This document shows positions 31,300 through 43,861 of a stretch of DNA of 64,000 bases, in pieces (the stretch's first letter is position 1; the number at the start of each line of letters is the position of its first letter). The translations under genes were made by a program, and so were the position numbers. This stretch comes from Allomyces macrogynus ATCC 38327 (lineage: Eukaryota > Blastocladiomycota > Blastocladiomycetes > Blastocladiales > Blastocladiaceae): assembly GCA_000151295.1 (NCBI GenBank), contig GG745355.1, positions 1 through 64,000 of the forward strand, given 5' to 3'. The notes under the pieces were generated by a model. It was not told the origin of the DNA. It worked only from the letters and a program-made list of their open reading frames with translations, and ran no database searches.

Positions 31300-32681
31300 A
31301 TGGGCTGCGTCTCCAGTTCCGAGGCCCAGGGCAAGTCCAACTCGGACGCCATCGACATGCAGCTCAAGCGCGACGCGGCCCGCGCGCGCAACGAAGTCAA
31401 GCTGCTGCTGCTCGGCGCCGGTGAATCCGGCAAGTCAACGATTCTCAAGCAAATGACGCTGATTCACGGCGGCGGGTACACCGACTCGGACCGGCAAGCC
31501 TTCCGCGAAATCATCTTCGCCAACGTCCTGCAAGCCATGGTCGCGCTCGCCAACGGGTGCACGCAGCGGCTTGGTCTGCCGCTCGCCGGTGGGGCTGCTG
31601 CAGAGGAGGCCGCGGAAATGCTCGCGGATGCGGTAGCGATTGCCGGCACCTCGTCGCCGCTCGCGGGGGTCGATACGTTCCCGGCCGACCTGGCGCGTGC
31701 GGTTGCGATGCTCTGGCAAGATTCGGCGATTCAGGCGGCGTACTTGCGGTCGCGCGAGTTCCAGTTGAACGATTCGGCGAAATACTACTTTGACGCGCTC
31801 GAGCGGATTGCTGCACCGGGGTATGTCCCGACCGACCAGGATATCTTGCGGTCGCGTGTCAAGACCACGGGCATTGTCGAGACCACGTTCCATATTGGCG
31901 ACTTGACGTACCGGTGCGTATTGTGTTCGGTTTCATGCGATGCGCCACGGCACGATCCTTATCGTTCCTTGTCTCTTCCACAGCATGTTCGACGTCGGCG
32001 GCCAGCGGTCCGAGCGCAAAAAGTGGATTCACTGCTTTGAGAACGTCACGGCTATTGTCTTCCTCGTCGCCATTTCCGAGTACGACCAGGTGCTCGTCGA
32101 GGATGAGTCGGTCAACCGCATGATGGAAGCCCTGGCCCTGTTCGACAGCAGTACGTTGCGCCGCATTGTCTTCGTCGTCTCTATTCGGCTACTCACCACT
32201 CTTCTCCCTCAACAGTTTGCAACTCGCGGTGGTTTGCTCACACGTCCATCATTCTGTTCCTCAACAAGGTGCGCACTGCCCTTTTCCCGTATATACTTCT
32301 CGTGCCAACGTAGCGCTCCGGCCCGCATGCCATGTAGATCGACCTGTTCAAGCAAAAGCTCATGTCCGGGTCGTCGCCACTGTCGCACTACTTCCCGGAT
32401 TTCCCGGCCGTCAACGACAGCAACTACGACGCGGCATGCGAGTACTTCCTGCAGCGGTTCACGGCACTCAACCGGTCCACGGAAAAGCAAGTCTACACGC
32501 ACTTCACGTGCGCGACTGACACGACGCAAGTGCGCTTTGTCATGGCCGCTGTACGCATCAACCCGTCCTTACCTCCCAGTCCCGCACCTGGTGCACGACG
32601 CTGACCCCTCGACCGTCTCGTCTCGAATAGGTCAACGACATTGTCATCCAGGAGAACCTGCGCCGCGTTGGGTTACTGTAA
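31300..32681 (+). CDS. Heterotrimeric G-protein alpha subunit
   Basis: This GTPase couples seven-helix receptors to effectors at the plasma membrane. Exons: 31300-31913, 31984-32150, 32216-32268, 32338-32550, 32631-32681 (365 residues). The start MGCVSSSE offers N-myristoylation at Gly2 and palmitoylation at Cys3. G-box motifs: GAGESGKST (G1), RSRVKTTGI (G2, catalytic Arg and Thr), [13 protein letters not shown] (G3), ILFLNKIDLF (G4, joined across an intron) and TCATDT (G5). The tail ENLRRVGLL lacks the Cys at -4, so pertussis-toxin-type ADP-ribosylation is not expected. Between G1 and G2 the helical domain has an Ala-rich insert ([16 protein letters not shown]). All junctions are phase-consistent. 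Confidence 0.95.
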
Positions 32682-34777
32682 ACGCCTCGTTGTTGCCGTT
32701 CGTTCCAAGTTATGTTTGTTCGTTCTTTTTGGTGTACCGTTTTTTCTTCGCTAGACCGCTTGCATGCTCTTTTTTTTCACTTCTTTTTGTCGTCGTGCCT
32801 GTCGTCTCGCCCCTTGGCCGTGTCCCCGGGTGTGTCGGATCCTGCCCAAGGAGGCGGCGCATGCATTCGTTCGTTTTTGAAACCGTATCCGCTTGGTCTC
32901 TTTGCAGAGATCATATGGATGCTCGGGCGCTCTCTGCCCCTTTTTCCCTTTCCCTTCATCGACTTCTTGCGCTTGCCGTTAGACCTTTGGATACATGTGC
33001 CTGCTTCATTTTGATTCGGTCGGTGCTCTCTTCGTGCTGAACAGTTGCGTCAGAACGTCAGGGTTCGCTGGCCCACCTGGGGCTTTCAGTGCTTGCTCTG
33101 CAAACAGCATCTCTTGCTCTTCGACAATTTGGGTGGGATCTCGTCGATGCATACATGACTATTAGCTGAGACATTCATGCTGTTCTTCTCCATGGCTGCG
33201 GTCAGCTTCTCCGCGGTCATGCTTTTGCGGCCTCAGGTACGACCTCTAGTCGCGCTGAACCCGACCATCACCTGTAGGTCTGATGTATTTGTTTTCAAGT
33301 TCGACGTCAGCAGAGGAAGTTCGTATCCAACATGATTTCCATCCTCGCCCTCCTTGGCCTCTCCTCCTCCCCGCCCCCATGATGATTGTGTTGCAGCGGC
33401 ATGTTGTGATGGTGGCTTGCGCCCGTTCAACAGGGATGTATTCGATTCGACCTGACCCAGCAACGTCATACGCATGTTCAATCGAGGCATGCGAGACGAC
33501 AGGGACCTTGCTGCATCGAGAGTATATTGGAGGGGATTGTTCTACTCATGATCTGATCGCTTCAGTCCAGTCGCGGCATCACTGATAGTGGGCGATTGAC
33601 TCAGGTCACAGTGACGACAATAACAGTCGCCACGCCCGTCATCATCCAGCGGCCGTTTGTGCAGCACGTTTTGCTCATGAAGGTGCTGCTGGCCTGCCGC
33701 TCGTTTGACGTCAACCGCACCGCAGACTGTCCTGAAAATCTGCGGTGGTGGTATCATCCTTCGTCTCAGCAACCGCACAACCTCACAGGTGATGTTTGAA
33801 TGCTGGAACCAGGCTCACGACAGACGTTCCCCATCGCATCCACTAGTGACGAGGGCCGTCCGTCGATTCAGCGTCATCATCACCTCACCCAAACGCAACG
33901 TGGTTGCCGGTCTTGGTCTGGTGCAATGTGGGGCCGATCGCGACTGGATGTTCTTCTATCGGCCGAAGTGAAAAGTTATACGACATTCAATTAGCACAAG
34001 GACGCGACGTGCTTGGTGCGACAAGCCAAACGGCCCTGCAATGGATGGCTCGCTGGTCCCCGTTTGAAGAAGTTTAGTGGAGGAGACTTCGATGAGCTAT
34101 GGGCTGCGCGCAATCAACGTGATATTAGGTGTGATCGCTTGCAGCTGTTATCCAAACGACCAGGAGGGTGCTGTCTCGCTGATCATGGTTTCCAATCGCT
34201 GCAACCGTGTTCGAAGGCTCAAAAAAAGCCTAACAAAGTTCAGTTCGCTTTTCAGGGCCCATTCCGCACATCAGAAAATGAACTGCCACCCTTGAGCGGC
34301 AGTGCAGCAGAGCAATGCATGGAATGCCTTGACCAGACAGACCGAAGATCGGACGTGATGCCGCTGACAACGCCTCCAAGAGCTTCGTCGCGCTTCAACT
34401 CTTTGGTGGTCTGCCTGACAAGCTGGCTCACAGCTGGCACGGTCGGTGTGGCAAGCGCGGCGCAAGTCTGTGCGGAGGTGGCGAAGCCGTATCCTGAAGG
34501 TCGTGAGCGTAAAGTATCGCAAGTGGCATCACACACCTGAGCACACGAAAACTGGCCTGATATCCCACGGATTTGGTCTCGCTCACATCAAGTCGAGCAC
34601 ACAAACTGGACCTGCGATCTTATCGAGTGCAGCAAGATTGCGTGCTTCAAACGACGCTGCCGGCGGACCACTCCACCAGGGCTCACAGCTCGAGCGCCCA
34701 CATCGCCGCGCACAACCCGCACCGCTCGACTGGCGCCCGCTGCAAGCGATCAAGCACCCGGCCCACCTGTTGCAAGA
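32682..34777. other. Long intergenic region, nothing recognised
   Basis: These 2.1 kb have only short frames without motifs. The first part is T-rich 3' sequence of the G-alpha gene. From about 33 to 34.5 kb the composition is less GC-rich. Confidence 0.5.
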
Positions 34778-36715
34778 ATGTCGCTCGGCCCTACCGCCGC
34801 CGTCGCTGCCAAGATGCCGGCCAAGCCGCGCCAGAGCAAGACGATCATGACCGGCCGCATGCCATGGTACTCGATGGACGGCGCGCCCAACCGGCCCTAC
34901 ATTATCGGCATCGCCGGCGGATCGGCTTCGGGCAAGACCACCGTCTCGCAGCGCATCTTGCAGAACCTCGGGTCACAGGTCGTGCTGCTCTCCATGGACT
35001 CGTTCTACAAGTCGTTGACCGACGAAGAGATTGCGCGCGCCCACCGCAAGTACGGTTCCTCCGTCCTCGCTGTTCCTGCCGAGGCGCACGGTTGGGGACT
35101 TGGATCTGCGCAAGTTGGCCTGTGAAATCGTCGCTGATCGGCCTGCATCATGATTCAACTTTTTTTTTTTCCAGCGAGCACAACTTCGACCACCCAACGT
35201 CGTTCGACTACGACATTCTGTTTGACGTGCTGCGCAAGCTCAAGGACGGCAAGTCCGTTGAAGTGCCTGTCTACGACTTTTCCACTCATTCGCGGCTCAA
35301 GGACAAGACCACGACCATCTACGGCGCCAACGTCATCATTTTCGAAGGCATTTTCGCACTCTTCGACCAGTCGGTCCGCGACCTCATGGACCTCAAGGTC
35401 TTTGTTGACACCGACTCAGATATTCGGTTGGCACGCCGCTGTACGCTACCAATCAGCTGAACCAGCGGAAGCGAAAGGCCGGGGATTGACCTTTCATGTC
35501 CACCACGCTCCATTTCCAGTGAAGCGCGACATTGCCGAGCGCGGCCGCGACGTAGCCGGCGTCCTCCAGCAGTACAATATGTTTGTGAAGCCGGCGTTTG
35601 ACGAGTTCATTTACCCGACGATGAAGTTTGCCGACGTGATTATTCCGCGCGGAAAGGAGAATTTGGGTTCGTCCGCTTTCGTCGCATTTGAGCCGCCGTT
35701 GCAACCACGCTCATCTTGCCGTGATCCACAATCTAGTCGCGATTGACCTCATCATGAAGCACATTCAGCACCAGCTCGACGAGCGCGGTCTCTCGTTCCG
35801 CCACCAGCTCGCCAAGGCCAACTTTCCCGCCGAACTGCCGTCAACGGTCGTGGTCATGCCGCCGCGCGGGCAGCTCAAGGCACTGCACACGATTATCCGC
35901 GACAAGACAACGTCGCGCAGTACGTTTTTGCTCGAAGTTTCGACGTTTCGTCGCCAACGACCGCGCTGACCCGTCGTTTTTGTTCTGCAGGTGATTTCAT
36001 CTTCTACTCGGAGCGACTGAGCTGCCTCGTCATGGAACGCGCGCTCGCCGAGTCGCCACACGTTGAGCGCGTCGTGCGCACGCCGACGGGTGACACGTAC
36101 GCGGGCCTCGCCATGACCGAGAACGTACGCATTCTCGCGCTCTCCTCCATAACCATCACTTCGCTCTTCTAACTCGTCTGTTCCACCACCGCCTAGATTT
36201 GCGGCGTCTCCGTGATCAGGTCTGGAGCGACCATGGAATCCGGCCTCCGCCGCGTCTACAAGGACGTGCCCATCGGCAAGTTGCTCATCCAGTCGTCGCC
36301 CATCTCGGGCGAGCCCGAGTTGCACTACTGCAAGTTGCCCGTCGATATCAAGGACCGCGTGGTTCTGCTCATGGACGCGACGATCGCATCGGGTGCGGCA
36401 GCGCTCATGGCTATCCGCGTCCTGCTCGACCACGAAGTCAAGGAGGAGAATATCATTTTCACGACGCTGATTGCCGCGCCGCCGGGGTTGCACGCGATTC
36501 ACCGCGCGTTCCCGCGCGTGCGCGTCGTTGTCTCGGAGGTCGACCCGGAAATCAACGACCAGTATCATATTTTGCCCGGGATCGGGAATTATGCGGGTAC
36601 GTTGCGTGGTGCGGCGACGCTGCAGTGCGGTGATGGAGGGTGCCGGAGAAAGATTGGGGAGGACTGACCTATACTCTGTTCGATGCTAGACCGGTACTTT
36701 GGCTCGGACGACTAG
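34778..36715 (+). CDS. Uridine kinase-like protein with fused UPRT domain (UCKL/Urk1 type)
   Basis: It phosphorylates uridine/cytidine in pyrimidine salvage. Seven exons: 34778-35049, 35175-35440, 35520-35666, 35737-35919, 35991-36124, 36197-36596, 36690-36715 (475 residues). The kinase half shows [12 protein letters not shown] (P-loop), [29 protein letters not shown] and [13 protein letters not shown]. The phosphoribosyltransferase half has [30 protein letters not shown] and the end [14 protein letters not shown]. Its PRPP-loop position reads [13 protein letters not shown], with Ala residues instead of the Gly-rich active loop, as in animal UCKL1, so UPRT activity is probably lost. A run of about 20 T precedes the exon 2 acceptor. 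Confidence 0.94.
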
Positions 36716-37328
36716 GTGGAGAAGAAAAAGTGCGGCCCCGGCGTTCAGGGGGGCCGATACGGCCTGGGCTCGAAGGTGTTATGGAGCCAGCGTTGGGATG
36801 TGTTGCTTGGCGGCCGCTCTCGCGGGCGACGTCGCTTTGATTATTGTTGCGTGCTTTCTTGGGCGAAGGGGTGGAAATACATAATATGCGTTCAACTTCC
36901 ACCAGCCAACGTGCCAGCGCTGCTCTGCATTGTTACGCAAACGCACAACGAAGCCATGGAGAGCGACCCCCTCAGCATTGATTTGATTGCGTCAAGTCTC
37001 AGTTCGAACGAGGACGAATATCCTCGGAGCACCTGCACTGTTCATTGTCACATTCATTCGTCTGTCCGAGGAAGGGATGAAAGACTTCTTTTCGGGTGAG
37101 TCTGCCGCACATGGGTTGCATACAGGCGGGTTGATGCTATCTGTCACACTTGTCTTGGTGGTGTGGCACCGTTTCATGCTCTTCCTGGTTCAACCTGCAA
37201 ACGACCAAATCTGTCCTTCATCGAGCTGCTGTGCGCACGATTAATCTCACCAACAACCACAACTTCCTGCATTTGCGCGCCGTGCAATTGTGGACAATCA
37301 AGCCAAGTGCGACCCGCCTTGCGCACCG
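36716..37328. other. Intergenic, nothing recognised
   Basis: This is the 3' region of the kinase gene and the approach to the first LRR relic. Only short, motif-free frames are present. Confidence 0.45.
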
Positions 37329-39084
37329 ATGTTGGTCTTGCCAGTAGCGACGGCCAGCTCCCTACGCTCAACACGAGACCATCACAGCATCTTGCAGTTG
37401 CCCTACGATGTCATCGAGATCATTTCACACTGGATTATGCGCGCCAATTCGGATGGGATAGCCCGCGCCACGCCGTCGTGGCCTTTGCATGCGCATCCTC
37501 GGTCTTTTTCACGCCAGCCATTCGCGTTCTGCTGCGGGGCGAAAGTCCTCATCGCAACCTTTTCTTCCAAAGGATCGAAATGAGTGGGAAGACGATTACA
37601 TTACCACTTGGTCGGGCCAGTTTGTCGTCCCTTCTCAACATGGCACGGATATTCGACATATTTACTTGGTGCTTCCGTCCCGCCTTGATGATGACGACGA
37701 CGACGAAGAGTATTAGGGCGAATCCGAGGACGACGATGTTGCTGCGGAAGAGGCTTACAGCGCCTCGCGATATGTCAAGTTGGTGGCTGATCACACTGCC
37801 ATGCTCCCATTCCAATTCACCTGCTGGCGAGGACGCAAATCGATGCGCGGAAGCTGCACATCATGGCGATCCCACCTGCGTGTCGCGCTCTCACTCTTCA
37901 TCGTGGGCCCATTGACGATTGGCCAATGATTCCGTCGTCGGTCAAGTACTTGTTGTTGACCTCTCATCGCTTCTCGCTGTCAAAGATGCCTGGGGTTGTT
38001 GCATCGCTTCCCGTGGCGCTGCTCGAATTGTGCCTGCACGCTTTCCATGTTGACGACACAGCCTCGCTGGAGTATCTTTACGATCACTTGCCTGCAACAC
38101 TGACGGTGCTCAAATTTGACACTGACACGGTTGTCATGCGGACCAATTTGCATTCTATGCCCGGCCAGCGCAGTGCATGCTCTTACCGGTTTGGCCTTGG
38201 CGAAGGAAGAAGCTCGATGCGCTCGGTGGTCGTGCATATTTTGCGCCCCACGTTGATTTCCACGGCACCATGGCCACAACTCCACAAACCAGGCAAATCG
38301 TGTTGGTGTCGAGGATCTGACTGTCATACTCGCTGAGCCCTCCGACCATCCCGCGCTGACCAATGAAGAAGCGAACCGATTCTCTGCGTTGCTCTTTCTC
38401 ATGCCTGTGCTAACTCGGGCACTGTCTTTCGACGCAACAAACTGGCCTGACCGAATCGTTTCACACATCATGCGACAGTTTGCATCCCCAACGCTGCGCT
38501 TTCTGAGTGTCTGCGGTCGCCTTCGTTCCGTACTAACCAGGCATGATCACAACTCGCAACTGTTCCTTGACAACTATTTCCACCTCTCGTCACTGGGCCA
38601 ACTGGACGCGTGCTTCCCGTCGCTCACGTCGCTTGACATTCACGGGTATCTGCCAAGTGGCATCATTTCCACCGACTATCGCTTGAAGGCGTCGTCTTGG
38701 GCATTGCCATCTTCGCTGCGTGTGCTCGACTTGTCCAACAATGACCTCACGGCACATGACGCCAAGATGTTGTCGCCCAAGTTACCTGCCGTCTTGCGTG
38801 AGCTGCGGCTCAAGTCGAACCGGCTGCATACTCTCCTGATCCCGTTCCCAGCCTCGCTGCGTGTGCTGGATGAGAGTTTCAACCAGGTCATGCGCAATGA
38901 TCTTTACCCAGCCATCTGGATCAATGCTTTGCCACCAACGCTTCGTTATCTCAACGGTTGCAATTGCTATCTCAACGGTTGCAGTTGCTATCTCGCCGAT
39001 GAGGCAGGGGCGGCCATCGCAGCAGCACGCGAGCGCTCTGGCACCTCGCGGTTGACTGTCGCGCCACGGCTCAAGGTGAAATGA
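37329..39084 (+). pseudogene. LRR/F-box-like family I, copy 1 (broken)
   Basis: An F-box-like start (LQLPYDVIEIISHWIM) is followed in another frame by AVVAFACASSVFFTPAIRVL. The frame then shifts again and meets an in-frame TAG at 37714-37716 after an Asp/Glu run. A further shift restores MAIPPACRALTL and SSVKYLLL. The C-terminal 230 codons (38389-39084) are intact LRRs: SSLRVLDLSNNDLTAHDAKM, LRELRLKSNRLHTL. Paralogues at 39993 and 62510 share the blocks PPACR-x-L and LKSNRLHTL. A 21-base in-frame duplication sits at 38950-38991. Neither the introns tried nor any single frame rescues the whole. Confidence 0.65.
38950..38991 (+). repeat. 21-base tandem duplication inside LRR copy 1
   Basis: CTCAACGGTTGCAATTGCTA(T) is followed at once by the same unit with one A/G change. 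This adds a seven-residue repeat (LNGCNCY / LNGCSCY) in frame. Confidence 0.9.
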
Positions 39085-39992
39085 AATAGCGTCGGCCCTG
39101 GTCATTTAGTTGTTGTTCTTGTCGTTGTATTTTTTGATACGCCTGTGTTTCGTTTGTGGTTCCCAGTCTTATTCGAAATTAAGTTGTGCTTCCTCATCAT
39201 TTCTTGACTTGACAGCAAATGACCTCAGCACGCTTTTGACCCAACCAGTTTCACCTTCACGCAAAAGAAAAAGGGACGCGCTCCCGAACCACCTTGCGCC
39301 ATGATCAGGCCATGCTATTGACGCCCCTTTCTGTCCTGGCGCTGGCACGTTTTTATATCAATCTGTGTGGCATTTGCTGTGATCCTCCTTCCAGCCCAGC
39401 CCAAGCTCAAGTGGGATGGGATCTAGTGCTTAAATAAACGTATATTTGTAAAAAATACACGACCTAACAACGCAGGAGGCTGATATCTCACAGCGTCTTT
39501 GTGAAACTGAGTGAATGAGTGAACAGAGATCACTGCAGATAAGTTTGGTTGAATGGAATCCGCCCCAAGCCCAGGGCTGTTAACGTCCGCCCGGACACGT
39601 CCAGCTCCCCAGCCAAGAAAGCACTGCGCCCGAACGCGTCCGCCCGGAAATTAACAGCTCTCCCAAGCCCCAGATCATTTCGCTCTTCAACCATGAGAAC
39701 ATGGGCGAATGCTCAGAAGAATGGAGAGCTTGAACGTGCCACCAATTCCGCCCATTGTTAGCGTTCAATGATCCCAAAATTCCCAAAGGAACTCATCGGC
39801 TTTGCATTCCCGTAAGTTGCAGCGCACGGCCATCGCAACTGGCCCATTTCCATCACCTCGTGTTCCAAGCCTCAACCCTTTGTGCATCTCCTGTTCGACC
39901 CACACCCAACACCAACGCCCATTTCTTGCCGCGTTGAATAAAGATCAGAATGGCTGCTCGAATCGAGCACAACACGTCGCGCCCGCCGGACG
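39085..39992. other. Intergenic between LRR relics
   Basis: This is lower-GC sequence without a recognisable gene. Confidence 0.45.
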
Positions 39993-41260
39993 ATGGCTTG
40001 GTCAATGAATGACTGCAAGCTCTTGATGCTAATGACTTTTCAAGCTCTCGAAACTCACCATCATCGGATCATCATAGGATTTCTGAAGTTGCCCAACAAC
40101 GTCGTCGAGCTCATTTCTTTCTGGCTGACGCGCATCGACTCCCTAATTGATCGCACCCAGTGGCAAGAAGACTTTGTAGACCTCCCTGGACCCGGCCAGT
40201 TTCTTGTTCCTTCGTAAAATGACGCTGAGCCTCACTACGTTGATCTGGTTCTGCCGCCCCGCTTCAAGATTGGTGGGGGTGAAGATACCAAGAACCTGGA
40301 CGAACGTGAGGACGATGAAGACGACGAGGATACTTGTGTCGCTGTTGAATACGCCAAGTTGCTGTCCGACCGTTCAGCGTTAATTCCTATTCCGACTCGC
40401 CATCTGGTGAACATGCACATTGATGCATGGGACTTTGATACTGTGCCGTTTCCGCCTGCTTGCCGCTTCCTCACCATTGAGTCCGGACCTGTTGATATTT
40501 GTTCGAAGCTCTCATCGTCGGTCATGTGTTTGAACCTGGTCTACCATGACATTCGCATATGGTCGATGTGCCAATGTTCATGGCATCTCTTCCTGCCGGG
40601 CTGTGTGAAATAGAGCTGTTTAATGCGAACATCGACGACGTTGCTTCTTGGTGTTCCCTGTACGTTCACTTGCCGTCTACACTGACTGTGTTCGAGTTCA
40701 CCATGTTTTCGCCTGCGTTGGAGTCCGGGATGAAGAGCTTGGGTGACTCTCACATGTGCGCTTGGATGGCTACAGCACTTGACCGTTTTCCACCACGGCT
40801 TCCTCTCTCCTGCCAACGCTGTGCACACTCTCAATGGCCTGGCTCTGGCAAAGAAGGTGGGCAGCACCAGCACGCCAATGCGCTCTGTATACCTGCATAT
40901 TCTCGCTGACGGGCTTTTGCCTCCAGCGCCTGCATGGCCGGAGCTTGCAAACCAGGCTCGCGACCTTCATGTTACCAATTTGACAGTCGATGTTGCTGAA
41001 CGCTCTGCCAATATTGCGGTGACTCGAGACGAATCGCTACGATTCCTTGACTTGTTGCGGCTCATGTGCCAACCCTTTCGCTAGTTCTCAAGGCACCATC
41101 CTGACCAGACAGCATTGTCAGGCCGATTGTGCGGCACTTCAAATCACCGACGCTGCCCTCTCTGTGTATTCATGGTCGGATTGGTCGTGATCTCGTAAGA
41201 GGCGACCATTTTTCCGAATCCTTCTTTTGTGACCTTGATGACGAGGGTGTTGAGGCATGA
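39993..41260 (+). pseudogene. LRR/F-box-like family I, copy 2 (broken)
   Basis: It begins with MAWSMNDCKLL and an F-box-like LKLPNNVVELISFWLTRI. The frame ends in TAA after GQFLVPS, where copy 1 reads on. It continues in the same frame (VDLVLPPRFKIGG) through an acidic stretch to AKLLSDRSALIP and PFPPACRFLTI. It then shifts to SLPAGLCEIELFNANIDD, and again to LTVFHHGFLSPANAVHTLNG. The last recognisable block is RHFKSPTLPSLCIHGRIG near 41140. At least three frame changes and one stop mark it as a relic. Confidence 0.65.
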
Positions 41261-41847
41261 CAGCATATTGGGCCCAAGCTCAACGTCAGGTGTTGAGAAT
41301 TCCTTTCGTTACGCTTTTCATCTTTCGTGGCCGTTTGTTTCCAGATCTTTGGCGTTTTCCCCAGTTTTTAAGTTTTTGGTTCGTTACATCACGACCAGCA
41401 CGCTGCACCAGCAGTCTGATGTAGTCCCCTGATACCAGCTTGGGCATTTAGTTAGATGGCGATTTGTGGTTAAGCCGGGAATGGAGGGTCATTTCATCAT
41501 GATTCAAGACAGAGCTTCACGTAACAGTGCAAGCTGGGTTTACATTAGTGCGGCGCAGAGTTGAGTGTCGCCGAACGTTGTGAAATGTTGAACGCCCCAT
41601 GTGACCACATAGCTATCAGAGCCAGGCCAACTTTCTCCACCGGCTTACGGCAAGGCCCATCCATACGACGGTTCCAATCGACTGCCGGCTCGAATGCTCT
41701 CCCTGTCAACTTCGCGAATCACATTGAAAGACGACGGATTGTTCCATTTCCCCCACATTCACGCGATGCACCGAAACCACAACAACAAGCGCCCCTCTGC
41801 CCCTCCTCCATCCCGGCCCACGCACCCTCGACTCTCGACGCACGCCA
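41261..41847. other. Intergenic, nothing recognised
   Basis: This lies between LRR copy 2 and the stop of the P450 gene and shows no motif-bearing frame. Confidence 0.45.
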
Positions 41848-43861
41848 TTACGTGTGCACACTCAACGACACGCGACGCTTCATCACTTGCTGCTTCTCCA
41901 TGTTGAGCATCTCGCGCATCGCCGGGTCGCGCTCGGTCGCCGTGACGAGCACCTTCTCCTTGGGCAACGCCGTCAACCCAAACCGCGCCTCATCGCTGAA
42001 CGGCTTCCCCGGGTGCAGCGCCGAGTCGAGTGTGACACACGCCATGAGCCGCGACACGAGAATGAACATTTCGCGCAGCGCGAGATGCACGCCCGGGCAC
42101 AGGCGGCGACCCTGGCCAAACAAGTAAATCCCATCGAGCAAATCGAGCCGGTGCCCTGCCTCGTCGGGCGCCATCAACGGCGCGGCCCCGTCCTCGGCCA
42201 CGGTCTTGAGGCCGGACCCACGACGGCCGCCGGAACCTGCCGCCGGCAAGATGGGTCCGTTGCCCGAGTCGTTGAAGTTGGCCGCAAGCCACCGCTCGGG
42301 CTTGAACTTTTCCGTGTCCTCTGGGTAGAGCCCCTCGTGGATCCCGACCGTGTTGTAGATGACTTGCGCGTCCTTGGGAATGTAGTACCCGGCGACCGTG
42401 TCTTCCTCGATCGTCTGCCGCGGCAGGCCGAGCGGGCCGACGGGACGGATGCGCGTGGCTTCCTTGATAATCGCGCGAGTGTAGGGCATCGCGTCCATGT
42501 CCTCGAAGCACGGGAGCCGCCCGTGCGTCTTGACGATGCGGTCGGCCTCGGCCTGTGCGCGCTTCTGCACTTGCGGGTAGTTGCACAGGTAGAGCATGAC
42601 CCAGTGCAGCGTCGCCGACGTCGTGTCCTAGGAAATGAAGGGTGTGCCAGTTAGGACGAACCCAAGGGATCGGAAACGCGCGCAAAAATCAGCCACGTAC
42701 AATGCCCGCAAAAATGAAGTCCACCATGAGCAGCTTGATGTCGTTGAGCGTGAGCTTCTCCTCGTTCATGGACAGCAACAGCTCCTCGACGTAGCACAGT
42801 TCGCGGTCGGTGCGCGGGTCGCGGCCCTGCGCGAGATCACCCTTGATGATGGCCTCGAGCTCGCGGATGCGGCCGAAAATGAACCCATTGTGCACGCGCT
42901 CCTTGATACGTTCCATGACCTCGCGCTTGTGCTTGGTGAGCACGTAGTCGAACAGACCACCGCCGTTGAAGTAGTCTTCGAGCCCTCCCACGCCGCCAAT
43001 CACAAACACTTCGAGAATGGCCTCGATCAGGCCCGTGAACGTTGAGTTATCAGACGAGGCAAACGTGACGCCGAGCGACTTGGCCGCGATAATGTTGCAC
43101 GTGTAGAGAATCAGGCGCTTGGCAATGTCGATAGGCTCGGTGCGGTGCTTGTCGTTGTGCTCCAGCAGCTGCTGAATCATGCGCAGCGACTCGTTCTCGA
43201 GCATCACGTCCATTTGCGTGAGCGCAAGTGGGGTCAGGACCTTGTGCGCGACGCGACGCAGGTGGCGCCAGCGCTCGCCGTACGGCGACTGTTTGCGGTG
43301 GGTGAAAAGCGTCGAGGTGAGACAATGAACATGCGAGCGAGACCACACGCGACAGAAACACCATTCGTCGTCACGTACCATGACCAAATCCTGCGCGCCG
43401 TCGCCCGACATGGACAGCACCTTGCCGGTGAACCGACCGGCGTAGATTTTGCCGTGCTTGATGAGCGTCTCGCGCGCGAGCTCCTCGCTCGAAATGACAA
43501 TAACCGTGACATTACCGAGCTTGAGGTGGAAGATCGGCCCGTATTCCTTGGCGAGCCCCTGGATCAACTTGTCGGTCTCGGTCGTCGAGGCCATGAGCGG
43601 CAAGTGGCCAATGATCGGCCATGCGGGCGGGCCCGGCGGCAGTCGCTTGGTTGCGTCGGAAGACTTGAGCAATGCACGACGCAGTGCCAGAGCGAGCCCG
43701 AGCGAGACGGCAAGGACGGCGACGAGCGGCACCGACGAGTTCTCGGCCGCGGCGAACGGCAGAACGCGCGCGACGTACGCGGACAGGGCCGTGACGGCCG
43801 AACCGGCCGTGTCGCGCAACGGCGCCGGAATCAGGTTGGTGACGGTGCTGAGGATCGGCAT
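41848..43861 (-). CDS. Cytochrome P450 monooxygenase
   Basis: This is a heme-thiolate monooxygenase of the endoplasmic reticulum. Exons: 43861-43379, 43288-42701, 42627-41848 (616 residues, somewhat long). An N-terminal membrane anchor (LVAVLAVSLGLALALRRALL) precedes the Pro hinge LPPGPPAWPIIGHLPL. The I-helix FAGIDTTSATLHW is joined across intron 2. The ExxR motif is KEATRIRP, followed by PERW. The heme loop is FGQGRRLCPG with the Cys ligand. Between PERW and the heme loop lies a Gly/Ala-rich insert of about 40 residues (GSGGRRGSGLKTVAEDGA), longer than usual. The frame stays open upstream to 44236, but that part lacks P450 character. Substrate unknown. Confidence 0.92.

Noticed and set aside
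37163..37915. 250-codon plus-strand frame as a real gene
   Set aside because: Only its middle (AVVAFACASSVFFTPAIRVL) fits the LRR family; the two ends belong to other frames of the same relic.
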